From positions 1 to 14,627 of the forward strand of contig CAJNCG010000007.1 in assembly GCA_905221205.1 (NCBI GenBank): a stretch of DNA of 14,627 bases. The letters run 5' to 3'. This DNA comes from a bacterium (GTDB lineage: Bacteria > Bacillota > Bacilli > Lactobacillales > Streptococcaceae). The position numbers and the translations under genes are program-made. A model generated the notes under the pieces. The model searched no databases, was not told the origin of the DNA, and saw nothing but the letters and a program-made list of their open reading frames with translations. This document shows, piece by piece, positions 7,453-14,627 of the stretch (the first letter of the stretch is position 1; each line of letters begins with the position of its first letter).

Positions 7453-10400
7453 TTAGCGATGTCTTCTAGCATGACCACGAGTTCCTGGCCCAGTTCTAAT
7501 TGGTTTAACTTGTTTACCTGGACGTGAAGGAACATGGTGTACTGGTCCATGATGAGGTCTAGTTAAATGCGGTTTAGACTGAACACTTGGTTTTGGATGA
7601 GTAACGACTACGTGAGGTTTTGTAACAACTCCGACCACATGCGTGTGGCTAGTAGTGCCAGTATGAATGACACTTGTCACCTCTGAATGAGTTTCGGTCT
7701 CATTTGTCGTGATAGTTACAATCGGTGTTGTTGGACCTGCTGTTGCCGCATTTGAGGTAACAGTGGTTGTCGTTGTAGTTGTAGTTGTAGCCGTTCCACC
7801 AGGAACAGGTTTTGTCTCTGTTTTCTTATTAACAGATGTTTGTGAAGAAAAATCTGTTGGTTTAATTGCAGCCAAGGCTTCAGCTGGAGTTAAGCTAGGT
7901 TTTGAATCAGTAGTCGCTACCGGCTTTGGTTGAACAGCTGGTGTTGGTGTAACTGGAGTAGATACTACTGGTTTAACAGGTGTTACCGGTGCAGGTGCTG
8001 CTGGTTTCACTGGAGCAACTGGTTGTGGTGTGGCAACAGGCGCTGGAGTTACTGGTGTCGAAACTACTGGTTTGACAGGTGTTACTGGTGCTACCGGTTT
8101 TGGTTTAACGACAGGCGCTGGCTTGGCCGGAGTTGACACTGCTGGTTTGACAGGTATTACTGGTTTGACCGGTACAAGGGGTTTTGAAACAATTGGTGAT
8201 GATGCAACAACTGGATTCGGAACAGTCAGAACTGGTTTGATAGAAATTCCATTCCCTAGACTAGAAGGAGTTGCTGCAATAGTTGTTACTCCTTGTGGAG
8301 TGACATTTGGTTTATGAACAGTCGTATCCACTGACGCTACTGGTTTATCATCAATTCTTGTGATTTTCCAATTATCATAAATAACTGCACCAGTAACGAG
8401 ATTAACTCTCGCCACTCTTTCAAAAACTACAGATCGAACTACATCTTTGAAAGCTTGTTTACCATCTTTTTGATATTTGTAGTGAATGGTCTGCTTGGTC
8501 ATTTTTCTCAGTGTGTCCAAGTTTTCAACCGATTTAGGCCAAATAGGTGACAATGCATCTCCTGCTACTAATGGATTTCCAGCAATTGGTTTTGGATCAT
8601 CTGCTGCAACAGTCACAACTTTTTCGATTAATTGAACTGAGAATACTTGATCAGTTTGTTTTTCACTGTCGAAGCGTTTATTATTAGCATTTGCAAAACC
8701 ATCATGTACCAATTCATATCCTTGTTTTAGGTATTGATTAATACGAGTTTTTGAATTATAAACAATTGTTTCACCTGGAAGACCAACTACACTATCCACA
8801 TTTCCTAAAACTTTAGGACTTGTTTCTGTTTGATTGAGGTATTTAACCTGTGCTTTTTGTTGAGCAAGATAATCATAAACAACATGGATATCAGTCTGTG
8901 TCAAATGTCCCTTACTATTAGCAGGTGTTTGTGACAAGACATATACTACACCATCTTTTTCGAAACGTTCAGGAACTTTAGCAGTCACATCATAGTTATT
9001 TCCCAACAAGTTAATGAGATTTGAACTCTTATCATGTGGTGTATTGAATGTTTCTAAAATAGCTTGACTTGTTTTATCACGATACTGAATATCAACTTTA
9101 CCAAATTTAGCTTCTTCGTACACAGCTACCACGTTGGCTTGAGCTCGTGTAATCGTACCAGATGTCTTCGTATTGCTATAGAAACGATCATTATGTGCAT
9201 ACTCTTTGAAGACATAATATTTACCATTTGGTGAATGCAATAAATAAGGTGCTGTGATAGATGTTGTTTGAATTCCTTTATTTTCTTGAACTTCTGTCTC
9301 AGTTGTATTTCTCTCCAAAGTAGCTACATAGCTAGTATCAATTTTGGTAGATGGTCTTACAGTAGTGAATTTGTCTTGAAGGATACCTCCATTTTCCACC
9401 GCTGCAATGGCAGGAAGAAGCATTTTCCCTTGAGTATCAACGAAGCGAACAGCTACATCTCCATATACAAGGCGTCCATCTGTTCTAACCATATCTGGGT
9501 TGGCAATTTTCCAGTCAGAATCAGCAGCTTGTTCATATTGGTCTGTAAGATTTTTACCTTTGGCATCAACAACTGTCAATGTCCCTGGAACATTTGATTT
9601 AAAACCATTTCTAGCTTCATTCAGATAATTAACTGTGTGACTTGTCGGAACACGGTCAACTCCAAAATCTTTTGTACGTAATACATAAGTTCTTCCAGCC
9701 AACATCTTGCCAGATACTAATTCAAAGGTTAATTCATTATCTGCTGCCTTAAGAATCTTGAATTTGGCATGTTGACCAGGCTCTTCACGAGGTGCCTCCA
9801 AAATAACATTATGACGATTTACCCTTGTTCTTGATGTATCAGGGCTAGTGTTTATCATTTCGACATTGTGGGCACCACGTTCAATAAATTCACCGACAGT
9901 AGCAAACTTATTGAATTCTGTATCATTGATACGAACAGTGAAACGAGTCCCTGCACTAAAGTTTGATTTCCATGTTCCGATACGAAGGGTACTATTGTAT
10001 GTCTTGATACTTCCATCATCGTCCAACATCACATCACCTGTGAAGTTAGCTGTAGTAGGTGTATCATAAACTTTAGGTGCTCCTATATCTGTTTTAATCA
10101 CAGTGTAATTCTTAGTGACTACATTTTGACCATTAACTGAGATAACACCAGTTACAGACTTATCCACATTCACTCGAGGATAACGAATTCCACCTCTATA
10201 TTGAAGTTCAAAAGTAACATCGTCTAAGCGTTCAATTTCGTCAGTGAAACGGTAGGTTGCTTCAATATGACTTCCTTTGTCAACTAAATCCCATGATTCT
10301 TTTGTGTCCAAAGCAACGTCACGATCTCCACGTGAAGCCCAGTATGAAAGGCTTCCAGCTTTGGCATTATCATTTTTCTGAACCAGACTCACTCGTTCTG

Positions 10401-11355
10401 CAAAAACTTTACCTTCAGCAACCAATTTTTGAGGAAGATTATTGTCTTGTGGTAACTCCTTCAAGCCAATTGTGAAGATATCTCCCTTATGATAGGCACC
10501 ATTTTTAAATTTTAATTGGAAACGATAATCAGCAATACCTGTTGAAGTCACACGATCCGCCATATCGATTGTACCACTAGCAATAATATTTCCATTATCG
10601 ATAGCTACATCTTGTGTTTGAATTGGCGATAGACTAGCGCTAATTTTCTTGCCATGTCCTGCACGTTGCAACTCAGTATACACTGTTTCGATAGCTGAAT
10701 ACAGTTGATTTAATTGAGTCTTAAGATTTTCTGCACTAACAGATGAATCTTTTAACAAGGCTTTTGATTGTGAAATCTGAATGGTGGCTGCCTTAACAGC
10801 AGCTTGAACTAAGGCTTTTTCTTCAGCTTTACGTTCTGCTTCTTGAGAATAACGTAAAGCGACTTGATTTAAAACTTCTGCTTCTGATACAACCTGATCC
10901 AGAGTAGTTTTTTCGACTGTTTTTTCTTCTTTTACCTTTTCACTTGAAGCAGGTGAAGTCGTTTTTTCTTCGCTAGGTTTTACTTCTTTAGAAGTTAATT
11001 CTTTTGAGTCAGAATTTTTTGTCTCAGCTGCCACTTTAGATTCTACTTCCTTCTTTAGAAGGGCATTGACATCTAATTCTTCTTTTTCCAAAACTGGAGC
11101 TTGAAGAGCGGAAGGCAATTCTGCTAATTTTTCCTCTGAATTTTTTTGCTTAGTCTCGTCTGGCTTTTCAGAGACTTTTTGTTCTTCTTTTTCAGTTCGA
11201 TGTGAATCTACTTTCTGTTCATCTGCACTCACACCTGAATAAGCACCAAAAACCATCAAGGCAGCTACAGCAACAGATACTGCACCAAAACTTGATTTTC
11301 TAATGGAATACTTGTTTACCTTATTCATTTGATTCCGTTTTACTCTTGAATACAT
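7453..11355 (-). CDS. YSIRK-signal mucin-binding-type adhesin lacking a sortase motif, 1300 aa
   Basis: A complete gene with a TAA stop at 7453-7455. Residues 16-44 form a YSIRK-type signal ([13 protein letters not shown], then SA-DE), which directs septal secretion in streptococci. Then come: a Lys/Glu-rich stalk (about 45-230); a head (about 250-620) with [28 protein letters not shown] and NFTGDV, resembling the tandem Ig folds of MSCRAMM-like adhesins; a MucBP-like stretch from about 750 (KVDIQYRD); a MucBP_2-like module (about 834-930); and a Muc_B2-like module ([10 protein letters not shown], then NLVTG, then WKIT) near 954-1020. A Pro-Val-Lys linker, a poly-Thr tract and a His/Arg-rich tail follow. 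The start at 11355 has only a weak GAGAG site; Met10 is an alternative and leaves the signal intact. The tail has no LPXTG, hydrophobic segment or other recognised anchor. Role: probable adhesin; the ligand is inferred only from family. Confidence 0.93.
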   Translation of the reverse strand: MYSRVKRNQMNKVNKYSIRKSSFGAVSVAVAALMVFGAYSGVSADEQKVDSHRTEKEEQKVSEKPDETKQKNSEEKLAELPSALQAPVLEKEELDVNALLKKEVESKVAAETKNSDSKELTSKEVKPSEEKTTSPASSEKVKEEKTVEKTTLDQVVSEAEVLNQVALRYSQEAERKAEEKALVQAAVKAATIQISQSKALLKDSSVSAENLKTQLNQLYSAIETVYTELQRAGHGKKISASLSPIQTQDVAIDNGNIIASGTIDMADRVTSTGIADYRFQLKFKNGAYHKGDIFTIGLKELPQDNNLPQKLVAEGKVFAERVSLVQKNDNAKAGSLSYWASRGDRDVALDTKESWDLVDKGSHIEATYRFTDEIERLDDVTFELQYRGGIRYPRVNVDKSVTGVISVNGQNVVTKNYTVIKTDIGAPKVYDTPTTANFTGDVMLDDDGSIKTYNSTLRIGTWKSNFSAGTRFTVRINDTEFNKFATVGEFIERGAHNVEMINTSPDTSRTRVNRHNVILEAPREEPGQHAKFKILKAADNELTFELVSGKMLAGRTYVLRTKDFGVDRVPTSHTVNYLNEARNGFKSNVPGTLTVVDAKGKNLTDQYEQAADSDWKIANPDMVRTDGRLVYGDVAVRFVDTQGKMLLPAIAAVENGGILQDKFTTVRPSTKIDTSYVATLERNTTETEVQENKGIQTTSITAPYLLHSPNGKYYVFKEYAHNDRFYSNTKTSGTITRAQANVVAVYEEAKFGKVDIQYRDKTSQAILETFNTPHDKSSNLINLLGNNYDVTAKVPERFEKDGVVYVLSQTPANSKGHLTQTDIHVVYDYLAQQKAQVKYLNQTETSPKVLGNVDSVVGLPGETIVYNSKTRINQYLKQGYELVHDGFANANNKRFDSEKQTDQVFSVQLIEKVVTVAADDPKPIAGNPLVAGDALSPIWPKSVENLDTLRKMTKQTIHYKYQKDGKQAFKDVVRSVVFERVARVNLVTGAVIYDNWKITRIDDKPVASVDTTVHKPNVTPQGVTTIAATPSSLGNGISIKPVLTVPNPVVASSPIVSKPLVPVKPVIPVKPAVSTPAKPAPVVKPKPVAPVTPVKPVVSTPVTPAPVATPQPVAPVKPAAPAPVTPVKPVVSTPVTPTPAVQPKPVATTDSKPSLTPAEALAAIKPTDFSSQTSVNKKTETKPVPGGTATTTTTTTTTVTSNAATAGPTTPIVTITTNETETHSEVTSVIHTGTTSHTHVVGVVTKPHVVVTHPKPSVQSKPHLTRPHHGPVHHVPSRPGKQVKPIRTGPGTRGHARRHR
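7456..7650 (-). other. His/Arg-rich C-terminal tail of the YSIRK adhesin
   Basis: The last roughly 65 residues are rich in His, Pro, Lys and Arg ([30 protein letters not shown] at the end). About ten His occur in this stretch, and almost no acidic residue is visible. No LPXTG-like motif, hydrophobic helix or GW/LysM/choline-binding repeat is seen. Possible roles, all inferred: charge-based retention on teichoic acid or the wall, metal binding, or release to the medium. Confidence 0.8.
7930..8220 (-). repeat. Pro-Val-Lys-rich wall-spacer repeats
   Basis: This encodes residues of about 1046-1142 of the YSIRK adhesin, dominated by [13 protein letters not shown] and KPKPVAPV. The block [12 protein letters not shown] recurs twice. 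Such Pro-rich stretches normally cross the peptidoglycan next to an anchor, so one here without an anchor after it is unusual. Confidence 0.85.
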
Positions 11356-11381
11356 ATTTTTTCTCTCTAACTATTTTATGA

Positions 11382-11430
11382 TAAAAAAGGGAGTGGAATT
11401 GATGCTGTATTGACATACATTCTCACTCCC
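11382..11430 (-). terminator. Intrinsic terminator of the LPKTA mucin-binding gene
   Basis: GGGAGTG (11389-11395) pairs with CACTCCC (11424-11430). The stem extends by GAAT (11396-11399) with ATTC (11419-11422) across one bulged base (11423). On the minus strand the hairpin is followed by a run of six T (11383-11388). It lies about 50 bases after the upstream stop and only about 30 bases before the start of the YSIRK adhesin. It should end transcripts of the right-hand gene, or attenuate readthrough into the next. I saw no convincing promoter in this 124-bp gap. Confidence 0.8.
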
Positions 11431-11479
11431 TAAAACACTACACTTACAATATTTTGTTGTCTAGAGTTTTGTTTTGATT

Positions 11480-14400
11480 TTATTCATCTCTTTTTGCTTT
11501 TCCAACTAAACTAAATCCAGCAATTAAGCCAAGTACTCCCAGAACATGAGCCATACCAGAAGAGTGACCTGCAGTTTTAGGAAGTTCTTTTTCATTCTCT
11601 CTAGCAACTGGAGTTTGGTTTGGAACTTCTGACGGCACATGTGGAGCCGGGGTTGGAGTTGGAACTGGAGTTGGGATTGGAGTTGGATCCGACGTAACTT
11701 GTGGGGTTGGGGTCGGTACCGGGGCTGGCGTTGGAACCGGAGTTGGGGTCGGTACTGGATCCGGCGTAACTTGTGGTGTTGGGGTTGGAGTCGGAATTGG
11801 AGTTGGTGTAACTTGTGGAATTGGTTGAACATTTCTATAAGTTACAGTTACAATTTGATTTTCAGTTTCTGCTGTAATTCCTTGAACCGAATCTACCTTA
11901 GCAAGATCAGGATTGTATCCTGCAATGCTTGGAGATATCACTTCGTCAAAACTTGTTACCCCATCTTCAGAAACCCAAGATGTACTTGTAGTTTTACCTG
12001 TTACATTATCGATACTTAACATACGTGAAAAGCTTACTTGATCATGGTGATCTTCACTTGCTTTTGTACCATCTGCAAATACATAATGAATCGTTCTTTC
12101 CACAAGTTTTGGAGTATCTTTTTTAACAGTAATCTTATGTTTCAATAGGACTGTATATTCTTGAACTTTTGTTTCATCTGTATCAAAAGTTGCATCTGTA
12201 GGGAAACCATCTTCCTTCAATAAGTACCCTTTTTCAATCAACGATTTCAAAACAGTTTCTGTTGTATAGGCAATCTTTTCTCCAGATTTACCAGTAATAT
12301 TGTCTGTATGAACGACCTCATCCTTATTATCAACATCTATATAACGAACCACTGCAACTTGGTCTGTCTTGACGTAAGTTACCTTTGTATCTTCACCTGG
12401 ATTTTCAGGTGTAACACTTGTACGCTCTGGTTTGTAGCCTACAATTTCAGGTACTGCTGTTTCTCCAGCTTTACGAGGATCATTTGCATCATTCAGATAT
12501 TGTGGTTGAGGAGCATTTGCAATCACATTTCCAGAAGCATCTACTGGAATGATTTTACCCAAAGCTTTGTATGTAACTGTATCTCTTGCTTTTGGTGAAT
12601 CTGGCGTAACTGTCTTAGCACCAGCTTCTGCTTTATCTGCAAAATATCCTGCCACAACTGGTACTTTAACTGTTCCATAGGTATGGTTCTTGTTTTCCCA
12701 AGTTGTTTCTTTAGTTGCTTCATTATATGACCCCTTGAAGACAAAGTCATTTTGAACATTATCTTTAGGAGTGGCAGAACCTGCACCAGTATAACTTACC
12801 GTTTGGTTTGTTTCCTTAGATACTGGATCAATAATTGCATCATAAGAAATGAATGTATTCTTACCGATACGGTCCGGATCTGAATCATCATTCGGATCAA
12901 CTGTTCTATCTGTTATGCTATATCCCCAGACACTTGGTTGTTCTTTATGGAAAGCATAAAAATGTGGTGCATCTGGTATCTTTGTAATGCCTGCTCTAGT
13001 AGCGTCATTAGGATCGTTATCATAATACTTATATAGTGCATCGTCAATATTTTTAACGACCTCACCTTCGGCATTTATATATTGACCTTTTTCATTAACT
13101 GCAACAATGCGTCCCATTTCTTTCAAGTCAACATTAACTTCTGTATCTTGGGGAGAATTTGGATTAACCTCCATCGTTCCTACTTTATTCACAGTAGCAT
13201 AGTATTTTGGTGTAATAGGAGTTCGTACAGCTTTGAAGACAGCATTAACAGATGAATCCGCTTCTGAATTATTTGAAGTAGTTGATTCCGCTACAGCAGC
13301 ACGTTTACCTCTTGATGAACGGCGTACAGAACGCTCACCATTTTCTGTCACAGTTAAACCTAGTGGAGACACTTGAGAATTATGAACTTGTGTAGCTAAA
13401 GTATTTTCTGAAACAGGAGCTGCTTCTGACAATGCTCGTCTACTTCTAGATGATCTAGCAACTCTCGATTCAGTATTATTGACAACCGTTGAAGTTGAAA
13501 CAGCCGGTTGAGATGCTACTGGAGCTACAACATCTTGGTTCTTAAGACCAGTAATCTTCCATTGTTCATAATTGATATCACCAGAAACCAAATTCACAAG
13601 AGCATTTCGTTCATAACTGATATGTTGATCAATTGATCCATACGCAGCTTTCCCATTTGTGTAGTAACGGAAATTAATACGACGACTTATTGTTTGTGTC
13701 AATTTCTCCATTCTCTCAACAGTACCTGGCCAATTTGGTGTATTTGGTTGTCCTGGATTAACTGGTGTGTGAGGTTGTGGTTTAGGATCTTTCGGAGTTA
13801 CACGTTCAACACGTTCTGAAAGGGTTACAGTGTAGACTTGGTCACGTGCTGTATCGTAGTCATAAACCTTAGCACCACCTGCTGTGAATTCATCGCTAAC
13901 AAGATTGTAACCTTGTTTCTTGAATTCTGTGATTTGACTTGTAGTACTGTAGGCAATGGCTTCGCCTGACTTACCTGTCACTTCATCTGTTTTGAGAACT
14001 TGATTACCATTAGTACTTACGTAACGGATAACAGCTTTTTGGGCATCCTTACGATAAGTGACTGTTTCAACTCGATCTTGGTCTTTTGCTTGAACTCCAC
14101 TTACAGCTGGGATTTCTGATTTATCCGCTGTGTAACCTGCGATAGTTGGAGAGACCACTTTATCAAACGTATCATCATTAGTTGTCCAGTCTTGGAAGTC
14201 GATATGACCTGTTACCAAGTTGACATTGCTCCAACGTTTGAAGTTCAGTGTTTCAACCACATCATCCTTAGCCTTGCTTCCATCTTCATAAACATAATGG
14301 ATGGTACGGCTAACACTTTCCTTGTTATCCAAGTTTTCAACGGTTCCTGGCCAACGTGGGCTATCTGGTTGTCCTGGATTAACTGGTGTATTTGGTTGTG

Positions 14401-14627
14401 GGGTTGGGTTATCTGGATTAACCGGTTCGACACGTTCTGAAAGGGTTACAGTGTAGACTTGGTCACGTGCTGTATCGTAGTCATAAACCTTAGCACCACC
14501 TGCTGTGAATTCATCGCTAACAAGCTTGTAGCCTTGTTTCTTGAATTCATTGATTTGACTTGTAGTGCTGTAGGCAATGGCTTCGCCTGACTTACCTGTT
14601 ACTTCATCTGTTTTGAGAACATGATTC
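11480..14627 (-). CDS. Mucin-binding (MucBP/Mub-module) wall-anchored protein, C-terminal 1048 residues (N-terminus beyond right edge)
   Basis: The frame is open from the right edge to TAA at 11480-11482. A TTG at 14332 is internal: the codons before it read WPGTVEN and continue a repeat, so it is not a start. Modules in order: MucBP_2-like (14440-14627, incomplete); linker; Muc_B2-like (about 14045-14315); MucBP_2-like (about 13810-14045); a short Muc_B2-like ending WKIT (about 13550-13700); an Arg/Ser-rich hinge (about 13250-13545); an unassigned VDxxG/YNDPNDxxxA-type region (about 12385-13210) that includes another B2-like piece with TVTYKA; MucBP_2-like (about 12110-12375); Muc_B2-like (about 11830-12110); Thr-Pro repeats; and a sorting signal. 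These families are known from mucus-binding proteins of lactobacilli and streptococci. Mucin or host-glycoprotein binding is inferred, not shown. The modules resemble those in the downstream YSIRK adhesin. Confidence 0.93.
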   Translation of the reverse strand, partial: NHVLKTDEVTGKSGEAIAYSTTSQINEFKKQGYKLVSDEFTAGGAKVYDYDTARDQVYTVTLSERVEPVNPDNPTPQPNTPVNPGQPDSPRWPGTVENLDNKESVSRTIHYVYEDGSKAKDDVVETLNFKRWSNVNLVTGHIDFQDWTTNDDTFDKVVSPTIAGYTADKSEIPAVSGVQAKDQDRVETVTYRKDAQKAVIRYVSTNGNQVLKTDEVTGKSGEAIAYSTTSQITEFKKQGYNLVSDEFTAGGAKVYDYDTARDQVYTVTLSERVERVTPKDPKPQPHTPVNPGQPNTPNWPGTVERMEKLTQTISRRINFRYYTNGKAAYGSIDQHISYERNALVNLVSGDINYEQWKITGLKNQDVVAPVASQPAVSTSTVVNNTESRVARSSRSRRALSEAAPVSENTLATQVHNSQVSPLGLTVTENGERSVRRSSRGKRAAVAESTTSNNSEADSSVNAVFKAVRTPITPKYYATVNKVGTMEVNPNSPQDTEVNVDLKEMGRIVAVNEKGQYINAEGEVVKNIDDALYKYYDNDPNDATRAGITKIPDAPHFYAFHKEQPSVWGYSITDRTVDPNDDSDPDRIGKNTFISYDAIIDPVSKETNQTVSYTGAGSATPKDNVQNDFVFKGSYNEATKETTWENKNHTYGTVKVPVVAGYFADKAEAGAKTVTPDSPKARDTVTYKALGKIIPVDASGNVIANAPQPQYLNDANDPRKAGETAVPEIVGYKPERTSVTPENPGEDTKVTYVKTDQVAVVRYIDVDNKDEVVHTDNITGKSGEKIAYTTETVLKSLIEKGYLLKEDGFPTDATFDTDETKVQEYTVLLKHKITVKKDTPKLVERTIHYVFADGTKASEDHHDQVSFSRMLSIDNVTGKTTSTSWVSEDGVTSFDEVISPSIAGYNPDLAKVDSVQGITAETENQIVTVTYRNVQPIPQVTPTPIPTPTPTPQVTPDPVPTPTPVPTPAPVPTPTPQVTSDPTPIPTPVPTPTPAPHVPSEVPNQTPVARENEKELPKTAGHSSGMAHVLGVLGLIAGFSLVGKAKRDE
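11483..11584 (-). other. LPKTA-type sortase sorting signal
   Basis: LPKTA (11570-11584) is followed by G, a short Ser/His spacer, a hydrophobic stretch ([15 protein letters not shown]) and a basic tail (KAKRDE). This is the normal layout of a sortase substrate, but the fifth motif residue is Ala instead of Gly. From what is known of streptococcal sortase A, LPXTA can be accepted by some enzymes. Covalent peptidoglycan anchoring is the likely outcome. Confidence 0.88.
11643..11829 (-). repeat. Thr-Pro repeat wall spacer
   Basis: About 60 residues alternate Thr/Val/Ala with Pro ([15 protein letters not shown] type), broken by three QVT punctuation points. At DNA level the gtaacttgtgg punctuation recurs at 11694, 11766 and 11808 (72 and 42 bp apart), with a ggatcc just before the first two. 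The stretch precedes the sorting signal and would span the cell wall. Its repetitive DNA is prone to length change. Confidence 0.88.
13721..14627 (-). repeat. 621-bp-spaced Mub-module repeat at the right edge
   Basis: The block acgttctgaa...gttttgagaac at 13811 to about 14006 recurs almost unchanged from 14432 to the edge. The flanking cctggcc (13725 and 14346) keeps the same 621-bp (207-residue) spacing. It encodes [21 protein letters not shown] and [19 protein letters not shown], then the NTPVNPGQP linker and WPGTVE. The spacing and open frame imply more copies to the right of the window. Confidence 0.9.

Noticed and set aside
7453..7700. Frameshift loss of an LPXTG signal in the YSIRK adhesin
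   Set aside because: No LPXTG-like motif or hydrophobic segment with basic tail was seen in the other frames near or past the stop.
7761..7800. Phase-variable microsatellite in the poly-Thr tract
   Set aside because: The repeat unit is a set of mixed Thr triplets, so length changes would stay in frame and not switch the gene off.
7709..8317. Plus-strand frames rich in Val/Gly/Thr opposite the Pro-rich region
   Set aside because: Low-complexity antisense of Pro/Thr codons, with no signal of translation.
11643..11829. G-quadruplex on the plus strand opposite the Thr-Pro repeats
   Set aside because: GG runs are frequent, but they follow directly from Pro codons; longer G-tracts are too few for a confident call.
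14330..14332. TTG at 14332 as start of the mucin-binding gene
   Set aside because: The same frame continues upstream through WPGTVEN and a full repeat module to the window edge, so this is an internal Leu codon.

Overview
This AT-rich window (coding strand entirely minus) holds parts of three large surface-protein genes in a head-to-tail row. It has no metabolic, RNA or mobile-element genes that I can recognise. The surface-protein features suggest a Streptococcus, most likely an oral or mitis-group commensal: a YSIRK-type signal peptide, a C-terminal sortase signal, Rib/alpha-type and mucin-binding (MucBP/Mub) modules, FIVAR-like helical segments and Pro-rich wall-spanning stretches. The species call is an inference; another Lactobacillales member is possible.

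Layout, read in the direction of transcription (right to left). (1) 14627 to 11480: the C-terminal 1048 residues of a mucin-binding protein whose N-terminus lies beyond the right edge. It has repeated MucBP_2/Muc_B2-like modules, an Arg/Ser-rich hinge, a Thr-Pro repeat wall spacer and an LPKTA-type sorting signal. (2) 11479 to 11356: an intergenic gap with a good intrinsic terminator. (3) 11355 to 7453: a complete 1300-residue YSIRK protein. It has a charged stalk, a two-domain head that resembles MSCRAMM/DEv-IgG adhesins, MucBP-type modules related to those of gene (1), and Pro-rich and Thr-rich linkers. It ends in a His/Arg-rich tail with no sortase motif. (4) 7452 to 7185: a gap with a strong terminator, then promoter-like sequences. 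(5) 7184 to 1: the first 2394 residues of a giant Rib/Ig-repeat protein whose C-terminus lies beyond the left edge.

The giant protein has a clear hierarchy. A non-YSIRK signal is followed by a FIVAR-like and coiled-coil region and an unassigned N-terminal region. Four roughly 260-267-residue Ig-Rib-Rib supermodules follow, with a fifth cut down to its Ig part. Then come strictly alternating 75- and 77-residue Rib units, which form a 456-bp tandem DNA repeat running out of the window. DNA-level near-identity and mosaic synonymous variants among these copies indicate ongoing recombination or gene conversion.

Together the three genes look like an adhesin locus. Two proteins carry related mucin-binding modules, one clearly wall-anchored and one with no visible anchor. 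The third is a very long stalk that would project a small N-terminal head far from the wall. Ligands, expression and anchoring of the truncated giant protein cannot be seen here.
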